Shown in pieces: positions 1 to 8,669 of a stretch of DNA of 64,000 bases. Both the position numbers and the translations under genes were made by a program. The number at the start of each line of letters is the position of its first letter. The first letter of the stretch is position 1. The stretch is from UBA7960 sp964624065 (GTDB lineage Bacteria > Bacteroidota > Bacteroidia > Bacteroidales > UBA7960), in assembly GCA_964624065.1 (NCBI GenBank), contig CAZUWF010000006.1, forward strand, positions 19,218 to 83,217, written 5' to 3'. The notes under the pieces are model-generated. The model did not search any database. It was not told where the DNA came from and was given only the letters and a program-made list of their open reading frames with translations.

Positions 1-2
1 AA

Positions 3-1190
3 GAAAAAATGGCAATTGTGATCCAGGAAGTTACCGGATCAACATTCGGTAACAAGTATTATCCAACCCTTTCGGGAGTGTCACGGTCGGTAAATTTCTA
101 TCCCATCCATCCCGAAAGGTACGAAGATGGAGTTGCAAATGTTGCTTTCGGGCTGGGTAAAACTATTGTTGAAGGAGGTTTGTCCCTTAGATTCTCACCA
201 TCATATCCCGAAAAAGCGCTTCAACTTTCAAGTATTGAAATTGCCTTGAGGGATAGCCAGAAGGATTTCTTTAGCCTAAACCTTGACCCAGAAAAGTTCA
301 AGCCCAGCGTTGACGAAACAGATAACTTATTCAGGTTAAAAATCAAGGATGCCATTAATGATTCGGCGTTAAGAAAGGTTGCCTCCACCCTCGATTACCA
401 AGACAACATAATCAGAGACGGCATTTATGACTCGGGCAAAGTTTTGATAACCTTCTCAAATATTTTAAGACACAAGGTTTTCCCGTTGGCCGAAATTTTA
501 AGATACCTATTAGAAATTGGCAAGAAAGAAATGAACATCAACGTGGAGATCGAATTTGCGGCCAATCTGGATATGCCAAATGGCGATCCACCGGTTTTTT
601 ATTTTTTGCAAATCAGGCCAATCGTTGCAACCCAAGAAAAGGAGGAAGTTGACCTGGATGTGACTAAATTTGGCAAAGCCCTGATTACCTGCCATAAAGC
701 CCTCGGAAATGGAACAATTGACGGTATTAAGGATTTGATTTACGTTAAGCCACCAACATTTGATCCGTCAAAAACAAATGAAATAGCAAGGGTAATTGAT
801 AATCTCAACAACCAGTTTGTTTCAAGCAAGGAAAATTACATTTTGGTTGGCCCTGGACGCTGGGGATCCTCCGACCCTTGGTTGGGGGTTCCAATCAAGT
901 GGGCCCAAATTTCGGCGGCCAGGCTTATAGTTGAGTCTGGCTTGAAAGATTTCCAGATTGACCCGAGCCAAGGTACTCACTTTTTTCAAAACCTTACTTC
1001 ATTTCGGGTGGGCTACTTTACTATCAACCCAATGAATAATGATGGTATTTACGATGTTGATTATCTCGATGCCATGCCAGCCGTTTTCGAAGATGATTAT
1101 GTTAGGCACGTGCGATTTCAAAAACCACTGATAATTAAAATTGACGGCAAAAAGAATGTTGGTGTGGTTTGCAAGCCTGAAATCCAGTGA
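3..1190 (+). CDS. PEP-synthase-like PEP/pyruvate-binding protein, 5' truncated by the window edge
   Basis: The frame is open to the left edge, so this is the C-terminal part of a longer protein; the first ATG at 9 is internal. The visible part starts inside an ATP-grasp (PPDK N-terminal type) domain: AIVIQEVTG near the start and FLQIRPIV near residue 200 match the QxRP end of that domain. After it, about 185 residues carry a conserved-looking segment with GPGRWGSSDPWLG, and neither the phosphohistidine domain nor the TIM barrel of true PEP synthase is present. It is therefore an ATP-grasp protein related to PEP synthase, not a complete one. A canonical dikinase (ppdK) lies elsewhere in the window. 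Substrate not determinable from this fragment. It ends 200 bases before the next gene on the same strand. Confidence 0.8.
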   Translation, partial: EKMAIVIQEVTGSTFGNKYYPTLSGVSRSVNFYPIHPERYEDGVANVAFGLGKTIVEGGLSLRFSPSYPEKALQLSSIEIALRDSQKDFFSLNLDPEKFKPSVDETDNLFRLKIKDAINDSALRKVASTLDYQDNIIRDGIYDSGKVLITFSNILRHKVFPLAEILRYLLEIGKKEMNINVEIEFAANLDMPNGDPPVFYFLQIRPIVATQEKEEVDLDVTKFGKALITCHKALGNGTIDGIKDLIYVKPPTFDPSKTNEIARVIDNLNNQFVSSKENYILVGPGRWGSSDPWLGVPIKWAQISAARLIVESGLKDFQIDPSQGTHFFQNLTSFRVGYFTINPMNNDGIYDVDYLDAMPAVFEDDYVRHVRFQKPLIIKIDGKKNVGVVCKPEIQ

Positions 1191-1392
1191 ATGGTTACCA
1201 GTGGAAAGTAAAGTGCCAAAAATGAATGTTGAAAGGAAGGCAAGGTTGTGTGATGCAACCAGAAAGCAACAAACACATTTCAAAAATCGAAAATCGTTTA
1301 TCGCACATAGTTTAATGCCGACCTAAACATTTCAAACCCTGAACGACATAAACTCCATAAACTGCATAAACAAAAAAACCAAGCAAAAGGAA

Positions 1393-1890
1393 ATGACTCC
1401 TTACGAGAAGGTCCTCCAGGATTGTTGCAAAGAAGCAATGATTCAGTACCTCGAATCAAACCCCCAAGATTTTGACGAGGCTTTTGAATTGGCCATTGGC
1501 AACGACCAATCTTTAGGCTGGAGATCTGCCTGGCTTTTGGGTAATGCCCTGGCCAAAAACGATAACAGGATTCAAAAATACCTGAAAAGAACCATCGCTG
1601 CCATACCAGGCAAAAATGGAGGACACCAGCGAGAGCTGCTCAAAATAGTTGATTTAATAGACCTTGACGAGGAAGACCAGGGCAATTTATTCGAAGTTTG
1701 CAACAATTTGTGGTTAAATTTTTCTGCCCGGCCATCGGTAAGGCACAGAGCATTGTTAACAATGTGTAAAATTGCTAAAAATTATCCCGAATTGAAAAAC
1801 GAGATAAAAATCATTACCACCGCAGAGTACCTTGTACCCCTTTCTCCAGGTATAAAAAATGCTGCAATTAAGCTTATCAGTGATTTGTAA
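1393..1890 (+). CDS. Conserved hypothetical alpha-helical (HEAT-like) protein
   Basis: This 165-residue protein has no signal peptide or membrane segment and is predicted cytoplasmic. Repeating helical pairs (for example SLGWRSAWLLGNAL and PSVRHRALLTMCKIA) resemble HEAT/ARM-type solenoid repeats, which usually mediate protein contacts. No catalytic motif is visible. The ATG at 1393 follows a purine-rich AAGCAAAAGGAA; the 70 bases before that are almost free of G. It stands between the PEP-synthase-like gene and gdhA on the same strand. The function is unknown to me; coding status is supported by length, codon use typical of its neighbours and a clean start and stop. Confidence 0.7.
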   Translation: MTPYEKVLQDCCKEAMIQYLESNPQDFDEAFELAIGNDQSLGWRSAWLLGNALAKNDNRIQKYLKRTIAAIPGKNGGHQRELLKIVDLIDLDEEDQGNLFEVCNNLWLNFSARPSVRHRALLTMCKIAKNYPELKNEIKIITTAEYLVPLSPGIKNAAIKLISDL

Positions 1891-1906
1891 AAGAAAAAAT
1901 AAATAT

Positions 1907-1928
1907 TATTGTGAATTATTTCACAATA
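1907..1928. promoter_or_regulatory. Crp/Fnr-type palindromic operator upstream of gdhA
   Basis: A perfect 9-base inverted repeat (TATTGTGAA, spacer TTAT, TTCACAATA) contains TGTGA-N6-TCACA, the exact consensus half-sites and spacing of Crp/Fnr-family regulators. Its centre (1917.5) lies about 37-40 bases before the start expected from the -7-like box at 1943-1950, the position of a class II activator site. No run of T follows, so it is not a convincing terminator for the gene upstream. Which regulator binds is unknown. Confidence 0.6.
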
Positions 1929-1942
1929 CAAAAAAAAAACTT

Positions 1943-1950
1943 TAACTTCG
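1943..1950 (+). promoter_or_regulatory. Putative gdhA promoter -7 box (TAACTTCG)
   Basis: TAACTTCG matches the Bacteroidota -7 consensus TAnnTTTG with one change. At the place of the -33 TTTG box there is instead the right half of the Crp/Fnr-type palindrome, which would fit an activator-dependent promoter. The 66 bases from here to the gdhA ATG form an A/C/T-rich leader with almost no G. Confidence 0.5.
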
Positions 1951-2016
1951 CCCCAATTTTTAAATCAAAAACTTTTAATAATTACTTTTATTTACTCCTT
2001 TAACCCACAAAAAAAC

Positions 2017-3354
2017 ATGAATTTAGAGAAATTTATGGCCGACCTGGACAAGAAAAACCCTGGACAGCCCGAGTTCTTGCAAGCAGTTAAAGAGGTTCTC
2101 GAAACCATCGAGGACGTAATTCAAGAAAACCCAAAATACCAAGCGGCCAACATCCTCGAAAGGATAGTTGAACCGGATAGGGTAATTTCGTTCAAGGTTG
2201 AGTGGCTTGATGACAAGGGCAACGTTCAGGTGAACAAAGCTTACCGCGTGCAATTCAACAACGCAATTGGACCGTATAAGGGTGGTATGCGTTTTCACCC
2301 CAGCGTTACCCTTGGCGGGTTGAAATTTTTGGGATTCGAGCAAACCTTCAAAAATGCACTTACCACCCTTCCGATGGGAGGTGCCAAGGGCGGAAGCGAC
2401 TTTGACCCGAAAGGCAAGTCAAATGCCGAGGTTATGAGGTTTTGCCACGCCCTTATGGCCGAGCTTTATAGGTACATTGGGCCTGATACCGACATTCCTG
2501 CTGGCGATATAGGTGTTGGTGGACGTGAAATAGGCTATATGTACGGTATGTACAAGAAAATTGTTAACACTCACAATGGTGTATTTACCGGTAAAGGACG
2601 CAATTGGGGAGGCAGTTTGATTCGTCCGGAGGCAACGGGGTTTGGTGCGGTTTTCTTTGCGGAGGAAATGCTAAAAACCAAGGGCGATTCAATGAAAGGA
2701 AAAATTTGTACTGTTTCGGGATTTGGCAACGTATCTTGGGGAACCATCATTAAGGCAACCCAACTAGGCGCAAAAGTTGTTACAATTAGTGGTCCTGATG
2801 GCTATGTTTACGATCCCGATGGCATTAGCGGTGATAAGATCGATTACCTTTTGGAGCTTAGGGCTTCAAACCAAGACATAGTAAAACCATACACCTACGA
2901 ATATCCCAATGCAAGGTTTTTCGAGGGCAAGCGCCCATGGGAGGTTAAATGCGATGTTGCATTCCCTTGTGCCATCCAAAACGAACTTAACGGACAGGAT
3001 GCAAAAAATTTGGTAACCAATGGGGTTCTTGCAGTTTCTGAAGGGGCCAATATGCCGTGTACCCCCGAAGCAATGGAGATTTTTTTGAAAGCCAAGGTTC
3101 TATACGCACCTGGTAAGGCATCAAACGCTGGTGGTGTTGCCACCTCGGGGCTTGAACAAACCCAAAACGCCATGAAGCTAAACTGGAATGCAGTTGAGGT
3201 TGAGGAAAAGCTTCACCAAATCATGATCAACATTCACGAGGCCTGCGTGAAGTATGGTCGCGAAGAGGATGGCTATGTGAATTACGTTAAAGGTGCCAAT
3301 GTGGCCGGCTTCATAAAAGTGGCCGATGCCATGATAGACCAAGGAGTCATTTAA
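2017..3354 (+). CDS. gdhA: NADP-type glutamate dehydrogenase
   Basis: The enzyme interconverts 2-oxoglutarate plus ammonia and glutamate in the cytoplasm, joining nitrogen assimilation to the TCA cycle. The 445-residue length is that of hexameric class I GDH. Visible family marks are the substrate-binding GPYKGGMRFHP stretch, the catalytic lysine in GGAKGGSDFDP (Lys127), the DIPAGDIGVGGREIG segment and the Rossmann motif GFGNVSWG of the coenzyme domain. The start ATG follows a G-poor leader with no Shine-Dalgarno sequence, normal for Bacteroidota. It is monocistronic: a strong terminator follows at 3376, and a Crp/Fnr-type palindrome plus a promoter box precede it. Coenzyme preference for NADPH is inferred from the subfamily. 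Confidence 0.96.
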   Translation: MNLEKFMADLDKKNPGQPEFLQAVKEVLETIEDVIQENPKYQAANILERIVEPDRVISFKVEWLDDKGNVQVNKAYRVQFNNAIGPYKGGMRFHPSVTLGGLKFLGFEQTFKNALTTLPMGGAKGGSDFDPKGKSNAEVMRFCHALMAELYRYIGPDTDIPAGDIGVGGREIGYMYGMYKKIVNTHNGVFTGKGRNWGGSLIRPEATGFGAVFFAEEMLKTKGDSMKGKICTVSGFGNVSWGTIIKATQLGAKVVTISGPDGYVYDPDGISGDKIDYLLELRASNQDIVKPYTYEYPNARFFEGKRPWEVKCDVAFPCAIQNELNGQDAKNLVTNGVLAVSEGANMPCTPEAMEIFLKAKVLYAPGKASNAGGVATSGLEQTQNAMKLNWNAVEVEEKLHQIMINIHEACVKYGREEDGYVNYVKGANVAGFIKVADAMIDQGVI

Positions 3355-3375
3355 ACCTTCGAAGCCCTAAATTGA

Positions 3376-3409
3376 AAGGCTGTCACATGGTTGTGACAGC
3401 CTTTTTTTT
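3376..3409 (+). terminator. Rho-independent terminator of gdhA
   Basis: A perfect 12-base stem (AAGGCTGTCACA at 3376-3387 with TGTGACAGCCTT at 3392-3403, loop TGGT) runs into a row of eight T residues. Confidence 0.95.
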
Positions 3410-3813
3410 CTTCTGGAGTATTTGATTTTGAGGAACTCTCCATTTCACTTAAAGTTTTTTGAATGTTTACATTTTAGGCTTGGCATTTTTTTTTATTAGT
3501 GGTAATTAACAAGCAAAATGTGACAAAGTACGAATGAACTATTCACCTCCAATGTGCAAAGGATTAATAAGTGTCCAAGCAACAGGCATTTAGAAGTAGC
3601 GCCTCGAAGCCCCCGAGCCCTGCAACTAATTTACCAGACTCCCAAATGAAGTAAGGATTTCCAATGGGATGACCCAAGAAAGGGAAGAAGGGGCGAGATT
3701 TTATCAAAAAAAAAGAAAAAACCGGAGAAAAGTAAATTTGAAGAGCCTGCTCACCAAAAAGTCAAGAAAAACCTAACAAAAGCTGTGGGGAATTTTCCTG
3801 CAAAGATCTCAAA
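3410..3813. other. Non-coding stretch between gdhA and uvrB
   Basis: About 400 bases between the gdhA terminator and the end of the convergent uvrB gene. No credible open frame, RNA fold or repeat is seen. A poly-A run at 3708-3720 could contribute to termination of uvrB on the other strand, but no stem accompanies it. Confidence 0.5.
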
Positions 3814-5841
3814 TTACAAAAATCTCTCTCCGAATAACTTTTCGAGGGCCATCAGCTCATCCCTAAGCCTAGCCGCTTCAATAAAATCCAATGCCTTGGC
3901 GGCTTTCTCCATTTCCTTGCGAGTTTTTACCATTGCTTTTTGCATTAGCTCCTTGCTCATGTATTGAACCACTGGATCGGCTGCAATATCTGCCGTTTCC
4001 TTTTCAATGTAAGCTTTTGAGAGTGCCGGAGAAAGACCCGCAACCCGCGACTGACCGTAAATTGCCTCAACCGACTTTTTAATCTGAGATGGTGTGATGT
4101 TGTTTTCTTGGTTGTACTTGAGCTGCTTCTCGCGCTTGCGATTCGTCTCGTCAATGGTAACCAGCATTGAACGAGTTATTTTGTCGGCGTACATTATTAC
4201 CCTGCTGTTGAGGTTTCTAGCTGCCCGACCCGAGGTTTGGATAAGTGAACGCTCCGAACGAAGAAACCCTTCTTTATCTGCATCCAGAATTGCAACCAGT
4301 GAAACCTCGGGTAAGTCGAGCCCCTCGCGCAGCAGGTTCACGCCCACCAAAACATCAAATAAACCCAACCTAAGGTCGCGAAGTATTTCTACCCTTTCCA
4401 GTGTATCAACATCCGAATGTATGAACCTGGCTCGTACGCTTGCCTTGGTAAGGTATTTGGTCAATTCTTCCGCCATCCTTTTTGTAAGTGTTGTTACCAA
4501 AACCCTTTCGTCATTTTCGGTACGTTGTATTATTTCTTCAAGGAGGTCGTCAATTTGATTTTGGCTAGGTCTTACGTCTATTACTGGTTCCAGTAGCCCT
4601 GTTGGTCTAATTATTTGTTCAACCACAACACCTTCGCTTCGGGCAAGTTCGAAATCGGCCGGAGTGGCACTAATGAATATCACCTTCAACATAAATTGTT
4701 CGAATTCTTCAAACTTCAACGGTCGGTTGTCCAATGCAGCCGGAAGCCTGAAACCATATTCCACCAAATTGTATTTTCGCGAGAAGTCGCCTCCATACAT
4801 TGCCCTGATTTGTGGCACCGTCACGTGGCTTTCGTCAATTACCATCAAAAAATCGGAGGGAAAGAAATCGAGCAAGCAAAATGGCCTAGTACCAACATCG
4901 CGCCCATCAAAGTATCTCGAATAGTTTTCTATTCCAGGACAGTACCCTAGTTCCTTGATCATTTCAAGATCATAGTTAACCCGATCCTCGAGTCTTTTGG
5001 CCTCCAGGTTCCTGCCTTGGTCTCTGAAAAATGCAGCCTGCCTGAACAAATCATCCTGTATTTGCCTTATGGCCAGAGCTATTCTTTCCTTGCTAGTAAC
5101 AAAAATGTTGGCGGGATAAATGGTCATAAAGTCCATCTCGTTGATCATCTTGCCGCTCATAGGGTCGATGGTTTGCAAAGCCTCAATCTGGTCGCCCCAA
5201 AAGACCACCCTGAAGGCTATGTCGGTATAAGCCGGAAAAACATCAACCGTATCGCCCTGTACCCTAAAGTTTCCGCGATTAAACTCCGCTCTAGTTCTGG
5301 TGTACAGGCTCTCTACCAACCCATGCAAGAACTTGTTGCGGCTTACCACTTGGCCAATCCTCAGGCTGGTAGTGTTTTCCTTGAAGTCGGCGGGGTTTCC
5401 GATACCATAGATGCACGATACAGAACTAACCACAATCACATCTCTGCGGCCTGATAGGAGGGAGCTAGTGGCACTTAATCGCAACTTTTCGATCTCATCG
5501 TTTATGGAAAGGTCTTTTTCAATGTAAGTGTTGGTGGTAGGAATGTATGCCTCTGGTTGGTAGTAATCGTAATAAGAAACGAAGTATTCGACTGCATTTT
5601 CGGGAAAGAACTGCTTGAACTCACCATAAAGCTGCGCTGCGAGGGTTTTGTTGTGACTAAGGACCAAAGTGGGCATCTGTACCCTTTCAATAACATTAGC
5701 TATGGTAAAGGTCTTGCCCGAACCAGTAACTCCTAAAAGTGTTTGCGAGTCGAGTCCGGCTTTTAAACCCGCCACTAGTTGAGAAATGGCTTCGGGTTGA
5801 TCACCGGTTGGCATGAAATCAGAAACAAGTTGGAATTTCAT
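3814..5841 (-). CDS. uvrB: UvrABC excinuclease subunit B
   Basis: UvrB is the damage-verifying helicase subunit of nucleotide excision repair; it is loaded by UvrA and then recruits UvrC. The protein of 675 residues has the Walker A motif GVTGSGKTFT near the N-terminus, the damage-probing beta-hairpin segment YYDYYQPEAYIP, the helicase motifs RPTGLLEP and SGRAARN, and a C-terminal UVR domain that binds UvrC. The frame stays open 37 codons further upstream, but that part is hydrophobic and unlike the family; the ATG at 5841 gives MKFQLVSDFMPTGDQPEAI, the normal N-terminus. It stands alone, convergent with gdhA and divergent from the SRP RNA gene. Confidence 0.97.
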   Translation of the reverse strand: MKFQLVSDFMPTGDQPEAISQLVAGLKAGLDSQTLLGVTGSGKTFTIANVIERVQMPTLVLSHNKTLAAQLYGEFKQFFPENAVEYFVSYYDYYQPEAYIPTTNTYIEKDLSINDEIEKLRLSATSSLLSGRRDVIVVSSVSCIYGIGNPADFKENTTSLRIGQVVSRNKFLHGLVESLYTRTRAEFNRGNFRVQGDTVDVFPAYTDIAFRVVFWGDQIEALQTIDPMSGKMINEMDFMTIYPANIFVTSKERIALAIRQIQDDLFRQAAFFRDQGRNLEAKRLEDRVNYDLEMIKELGYCPGIENYSRYFDGRDVGTRPFCLLDFFPSDFLMVIDESHVTVPQIRAMYGGDFSRKYNLVEYGFRLPAALDNRPLKFEEFEQFMLKVIFISATPADFELARSEGVVVEQIIRPTGLLEPVIDVRPSQNQIDDLLEEIIQRTENDERVLVTTLTKRMAEELTKYLTKASVRARFIHSDVDTLERVEILRDLRLGLFDVLVGVNLLREGLDLPEVSLVAILDADKEGFLRSERSLIQTSGRAARNLNSRVIMYADKITRSMLVTIDETNRKREKQLKYNQENNITPSQIKKSVEAIYGQSRVAGLSPALSKAYIEKETADIAADPVVQYMSKELMQKAMVKTRKEMEKAAKALDFIEAARLRDELMALEKLFGERFL

Positions 5842-6118
5842 CAAATTTTGATTTCTGCAAAAATAGCCAAAAACCACCAATGATGATTGAGAGCGAAGAT
5901 TGAAAATTAGAAGGAAAGAAATGAAAGCCAACAAGCCAAAGGCAGTAAACAAGTAACAATAATTGAACGGTTTACAATTTATTAAAGGCCTATTTTTTTG
6001 GCAGTTACTAATTGCTCATCACTATTGAGGATTTGAAAAAGTAAGGGTTATCAGAATTTCCTTTTGAGGTTCAATTTCGGCTTTCGACAAAAAAGACATA
6101 TTTTAAAAAAAAAAGTAT

Positions 6119-6126
6119 TACCTTTG
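6119..6126 (+). promoter_or_regulatory. SRP RNA promoter -7 box (TACCTTTG)
   Basis: TACCTTTG is an exact match to the Bacteroidota TAnnTTTG box. It ends 4 bases before the first base of the SRP RNA helix (GGGTAAG from 6131), which fixes the likely transcription start at 6130-6131. A clear TTTG -33 box is not present; the spacer is A-rich. Confidence 0.75.
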
Positions 6127-6129
6127 CAA

Positions 6130-6230
6130 CGGGTAAGATCGATACGACCAGCTCCCGCTGAACTCCCCCAGGACTGGAAGGTAGCAAGGGTAGGCGGTCG
6201 AAGCGGTGCGATATTGAGCTTACCCATTTT
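6130..6230 (+). ncRNA. ffs: Bacterial small signal recognition particle RNA (4.5S type)
   Basis: The apical domain CAGGACTGGAAGGTAGCAAGGG at 6169-6190 carries the SRP RNA tetraloop GGAA and the asymmetric internal loop bound by the Ffh M domain. The ends pair: GGGTAAG at 6131-6137 with CTTACCC at 6219-6225, and CGACC with GGTCG further in. The result is a single long hairpin of about 100 nt without an Alu domain, as expected for Bacteroidota. A run of seven T directly after the closing helix acts as terminator. The partner receptor gene ftsY lies at 14462. A spurious open frame runs through this RNA and was not called. Confidence 0.95.
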
Positions 6231-6487
6231 TTTGTGCAAGGGACTGAGGGCAAGTACCCGAGAAGGGGAACCGAATAAGGGAAAGTAGAAAGCTAGGAAG
6301 GGGCAAATGGGAGAGATGTAGATACAAGGGTGAAAAGTAGGCATCTATACCGATTTGCTCGCTAGCCATTTAATACGCTCTAATCTTCGATTTTTTATTT
6401 CGATTTCTGCATCAAATTTCTGGTTTCAATTTTTCCTCCAACCCCTTGAACCAATAAACTTGTTTTACTCCATAAACTCTTTATAAA

Positions 6488-7141
6488 ATGAAATTCTTCA
6501 TCGATACCGCAAACCTTGACCAAATAAGGGAAGCCAACGACCTCGGAATACTTGACGGTGTTACTACCAATCCATCTCTTATGGCAAAAGTAGGTATTAG
6601 GGGCCATGAAATGGTAATGAGGCATTACATAGACATTTGTAATATTGTTGACGGCGACGTAAGCGCCGAAGTAATATCAACTGATTTCGAAGGGATTGTT
6701 CGCGAGGGAGAGGCCTTAGCGGCACTTCATCCTCAGATTGTTGTGAAGGTTCCCATGATAAAAGAAGGAATTATGGCCATCAAGTACTTTTCAAAAAAGG
6801 GAATAAAGACCAATTGCACCCTCGTGTTTTCGCCGGGTCAGGCCATTTTGGCTGCCAAGGCTGGAGCAACCTACGTTTCTCCTTTTATTGGCAGGCTCGA
6901 CGATGTTTCGGTAGATGGGCTTACCCTCATTAACGAAATTGTGAACATTTACAGTATTCACGGTTTCGACACTCAGGTTTTGGCAGCCAGCATCCGCCAC
7001 CCAAGGCACATAGTATCCTGTGCCGAGGCTGGTGCCGACGTGGTAACTTGCCCACTAGAGCCCATACTTGCACTTCTAAAACACCCCCTTACCGATGTAG
7101 GTTTAGAAAATTTCCTGGCCGATGCCAAAAAATTCATGTAG
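6488..7141 (+). CDS. fsa: Small transaldolase / fructose-6-phosphate aldolase family protein
   Basis: This 217-residue class I aldolase of the short transaldolase group acts in the cytoplasm on fructose 6-phosphate/sedoheptulose 7-phosphate type substrates. The start MKFFIDTANLDQI and GVTTNPSL are hallmark sequences, and the Schiff-base lysine sits in VVKVPM (Lys87). The length of 214-220 residues is typical for Fsa and for the short transaldolases (TalC), which cannot be told apart by sequence alone; in Bacteroidota most act as transaldolase of the non-oxidative pentose phosphate pathway. The start is preceded by a G-poor leader. It is alone between the SRP RNA and the NfeD gene. Confidence 0.93.
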   Translation: MKFFIDTANLDQIREANDLGILDGVTTNPSLMAKVGIRGHEMVMRHYIDICNIVDGDVSAEVISTDFEGIVREGEALAALHPQIVVKVPMIKEGIMAIKYFSKKGIKTNCTLVFSPGQAILAAKAGATYVSPFIGRLDDVSVDGLTLINEIVNIYSIHGFDTQVLAASIRHPRHIVSCAEAGADVVTCPLEPILALLKHPLTDVGLENFLADAKKFM

Positions 7142-7283
7142 AAATCGGAATCCTTTTTAAGCTGTTGTCTGCAACCTTTTAGAGCGGCATTCAAAAATCA
7201 CGTGAGCCGAGTTGTATTATTTAAATCAAATGAATTAATTTTGATTAACTTCGTTTTTAATAAACATTAACCATCCTTAAAAG

Positions 7284-8669
7284 ATGAAAAAGAGACTTGC
7301 TTTAATGGCAATCATTATGGTAATTTCGTTGGTTGGATTTGCCCGTGAAAACGACCGTATAGCTCAAAAAATTGAAAAAGACCCTACAAGGAACTTTACG
7401 GTTTACAAGTTTGATATGAAGGAAATCATTGCGCCCCCCGTGTTGTTCAAACTTCAAAAGGCCTTTAAAGAAGCCGATAGCCTCAAGGTTGATTTCATCC
7501 TGATACATATGAATACATATGGGGGAAGGGTTGATATTGCTGATTCAATACGCACAAGGATAATGCAATCTGAAATTCCGGTGATGGTTTTTGTTGACAA
7601 CAACGCTGCCTCAGCCGGAGCCTTGATCTCAATCGCTTGCGACCGTATTTTCATGCGTTCTGGAGCCAATATTGGTGCGGCAACCGTGGTGGATCAAACT
7701 GGCGAGGTGGTTGCCGACAAATACCAATCTTACATGCGTAGTATGATGCGTTCAACTGCCGAATCAAAGGGACGGGACCCTGATATAGCACAGGCAATGG
7801 TTGACCCTACTATTGAAATCCCAGGAATAATCGAAGCGGGCAAGGTGCTTACCTTCACTGCTACCGAAGCCAAAAAATATGGGTTTAGTGAAGGTACGGC
7901 CGAGACCGTTTCGGAGGTTTTAGCCCTGGCTGGAATCAATAACTACACCCTCAAAGAACAAGAGCTTTCGTTGCTTGACAAGATAATTTCATTTCTTCTC
8001 AGCCCAATTGTAAGTGGAATTCTAATCATGCTTATCCTCGGGGGAATTTATTTCGAATTTCAAACCCCAGGCGTTGGCTTTCCGCTGTTAGTTGCAATAA
8101 TTGCCGCTACCATCTTTTTTGCTCCAAATTACCTCGAAGGGTTGGCCTCAAATTGGGAAATAATCTTGTTCGTAACGGGTATCATACTTCTTGGTGTCGA
8201 AATTTTTGTGCTGCCAGGTTTTGGGGTTGCCGGCATACTGGGCATCTCCCTAATGGTAATGGCATTGGTTTTGGCAATGCTCCAAAATGATGGATTTGAT
8301 TTTAGCGGGATTCCCACCAGAGAGATATTAATTTCCTTCTCAGTGGTACTAATTGCAATGTTTTTATCAATAATTGGCTCTCTTTGGCTTTCAAGAAAAC
8401 TTTTTTCCAAAACCCAAAGATTCGCCGGGTTTGCCCTTCAAACCGAACAAGTAAAAGAAAAGGGCTACACATCTGCAATTTCGGAAATTGCGGCCTTAGT
8501 GGGCCAATCAGGCGTTGCATTTACTGTTCTTCGCCCCAGCGGTAAAGTGGAAATAAACGGGGAGGTTTACGACGCAACTGCCCTAACCGGCTACATTGAA
8601 AAAGGAGAAAAAATAACTGTGGTTAAATACGAAACAGCCCAGTTGTTTGTTGTGAAAAGTGATTATTGA
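7284..8669 (+). CDS. Long-form NfeD membrane protein with ClpP-class serine protease domain
   Basis: The protein (461 residues) starts with a signal peptide (KKRLALMAIIMVISLVGFA), followed by a ClpP-like protease domain to about residue 220. The nucleophile is Ser110 in NNAASAGALIS and the likely base is Lys146 in the following helix. Then come four membrane segments (about residues 235-375) and a soluble C-terminal NfeD OB-fold domain with GKVEINGEVYDA. In better studied homologues the protease partners with stomatin/SPFH proteins and cleaves their C-termini in membrane quality control. No SPFH gene lies beside it here. It appears to be a single-gene unit. Confidence 0.9.
   Translation: MKKRLALMAIIMVISLVGFARENDRIAQKIEKDPTRNFTVYKFDMKEIIAPPVLFKLQKAFKEADSLKVDFILIHMNTYGGRVDIADSIRTRIMQSEIPVMVFVDNNAASAGALISIACDRIFMRSGANIGAATVVDQTGEVVADKYQSYMRSMMRSTAESKGRDPDIAQAMVDPTIEIPGIIEAGKVLTFTATEAKKYGFSEGTAETVSEVLALAGINNYTLKEQELSLLDKIISFLLSPIVSGILIMLILGGIYFEFQTPGVGFPLLVAIIAATIFFAPNYLEGLASNWEIILFVTGIILLGVEIFVLPGFGVAGILGISLMVMALVLAMLQNDGFDFSGIPTREILISFSVVLIAMFLSIIGSLWLSRKLFSKTQRFAGFALQTEQVKEKGYTSAISEIAALVGQSGVAFTVLRPSGKVEINGEVYDATALTGYIEKGEKITVVKYETAQLFVVKSDY

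Noticed and set aside
4094..5454. Several forward frames (4094-4558, 4615-4950, 5017-5454) opposite uvrB
   Set aside because: Antisense shadows of a well conserved gene; no family match and serine/arginine-rich biased composition.
3814..5952. 712-residue version of UvrB starting at 5952
   Set aside because: The extra 37 residues are hydrophobic and absent from the family; the ATG at 5841 is the right start.
6064..6288. 74-codon forward frame and two reverse frames over 6051-6344
   Set aside because: They run through the SRP RNA; its fold and conserved loop explain the sequence.
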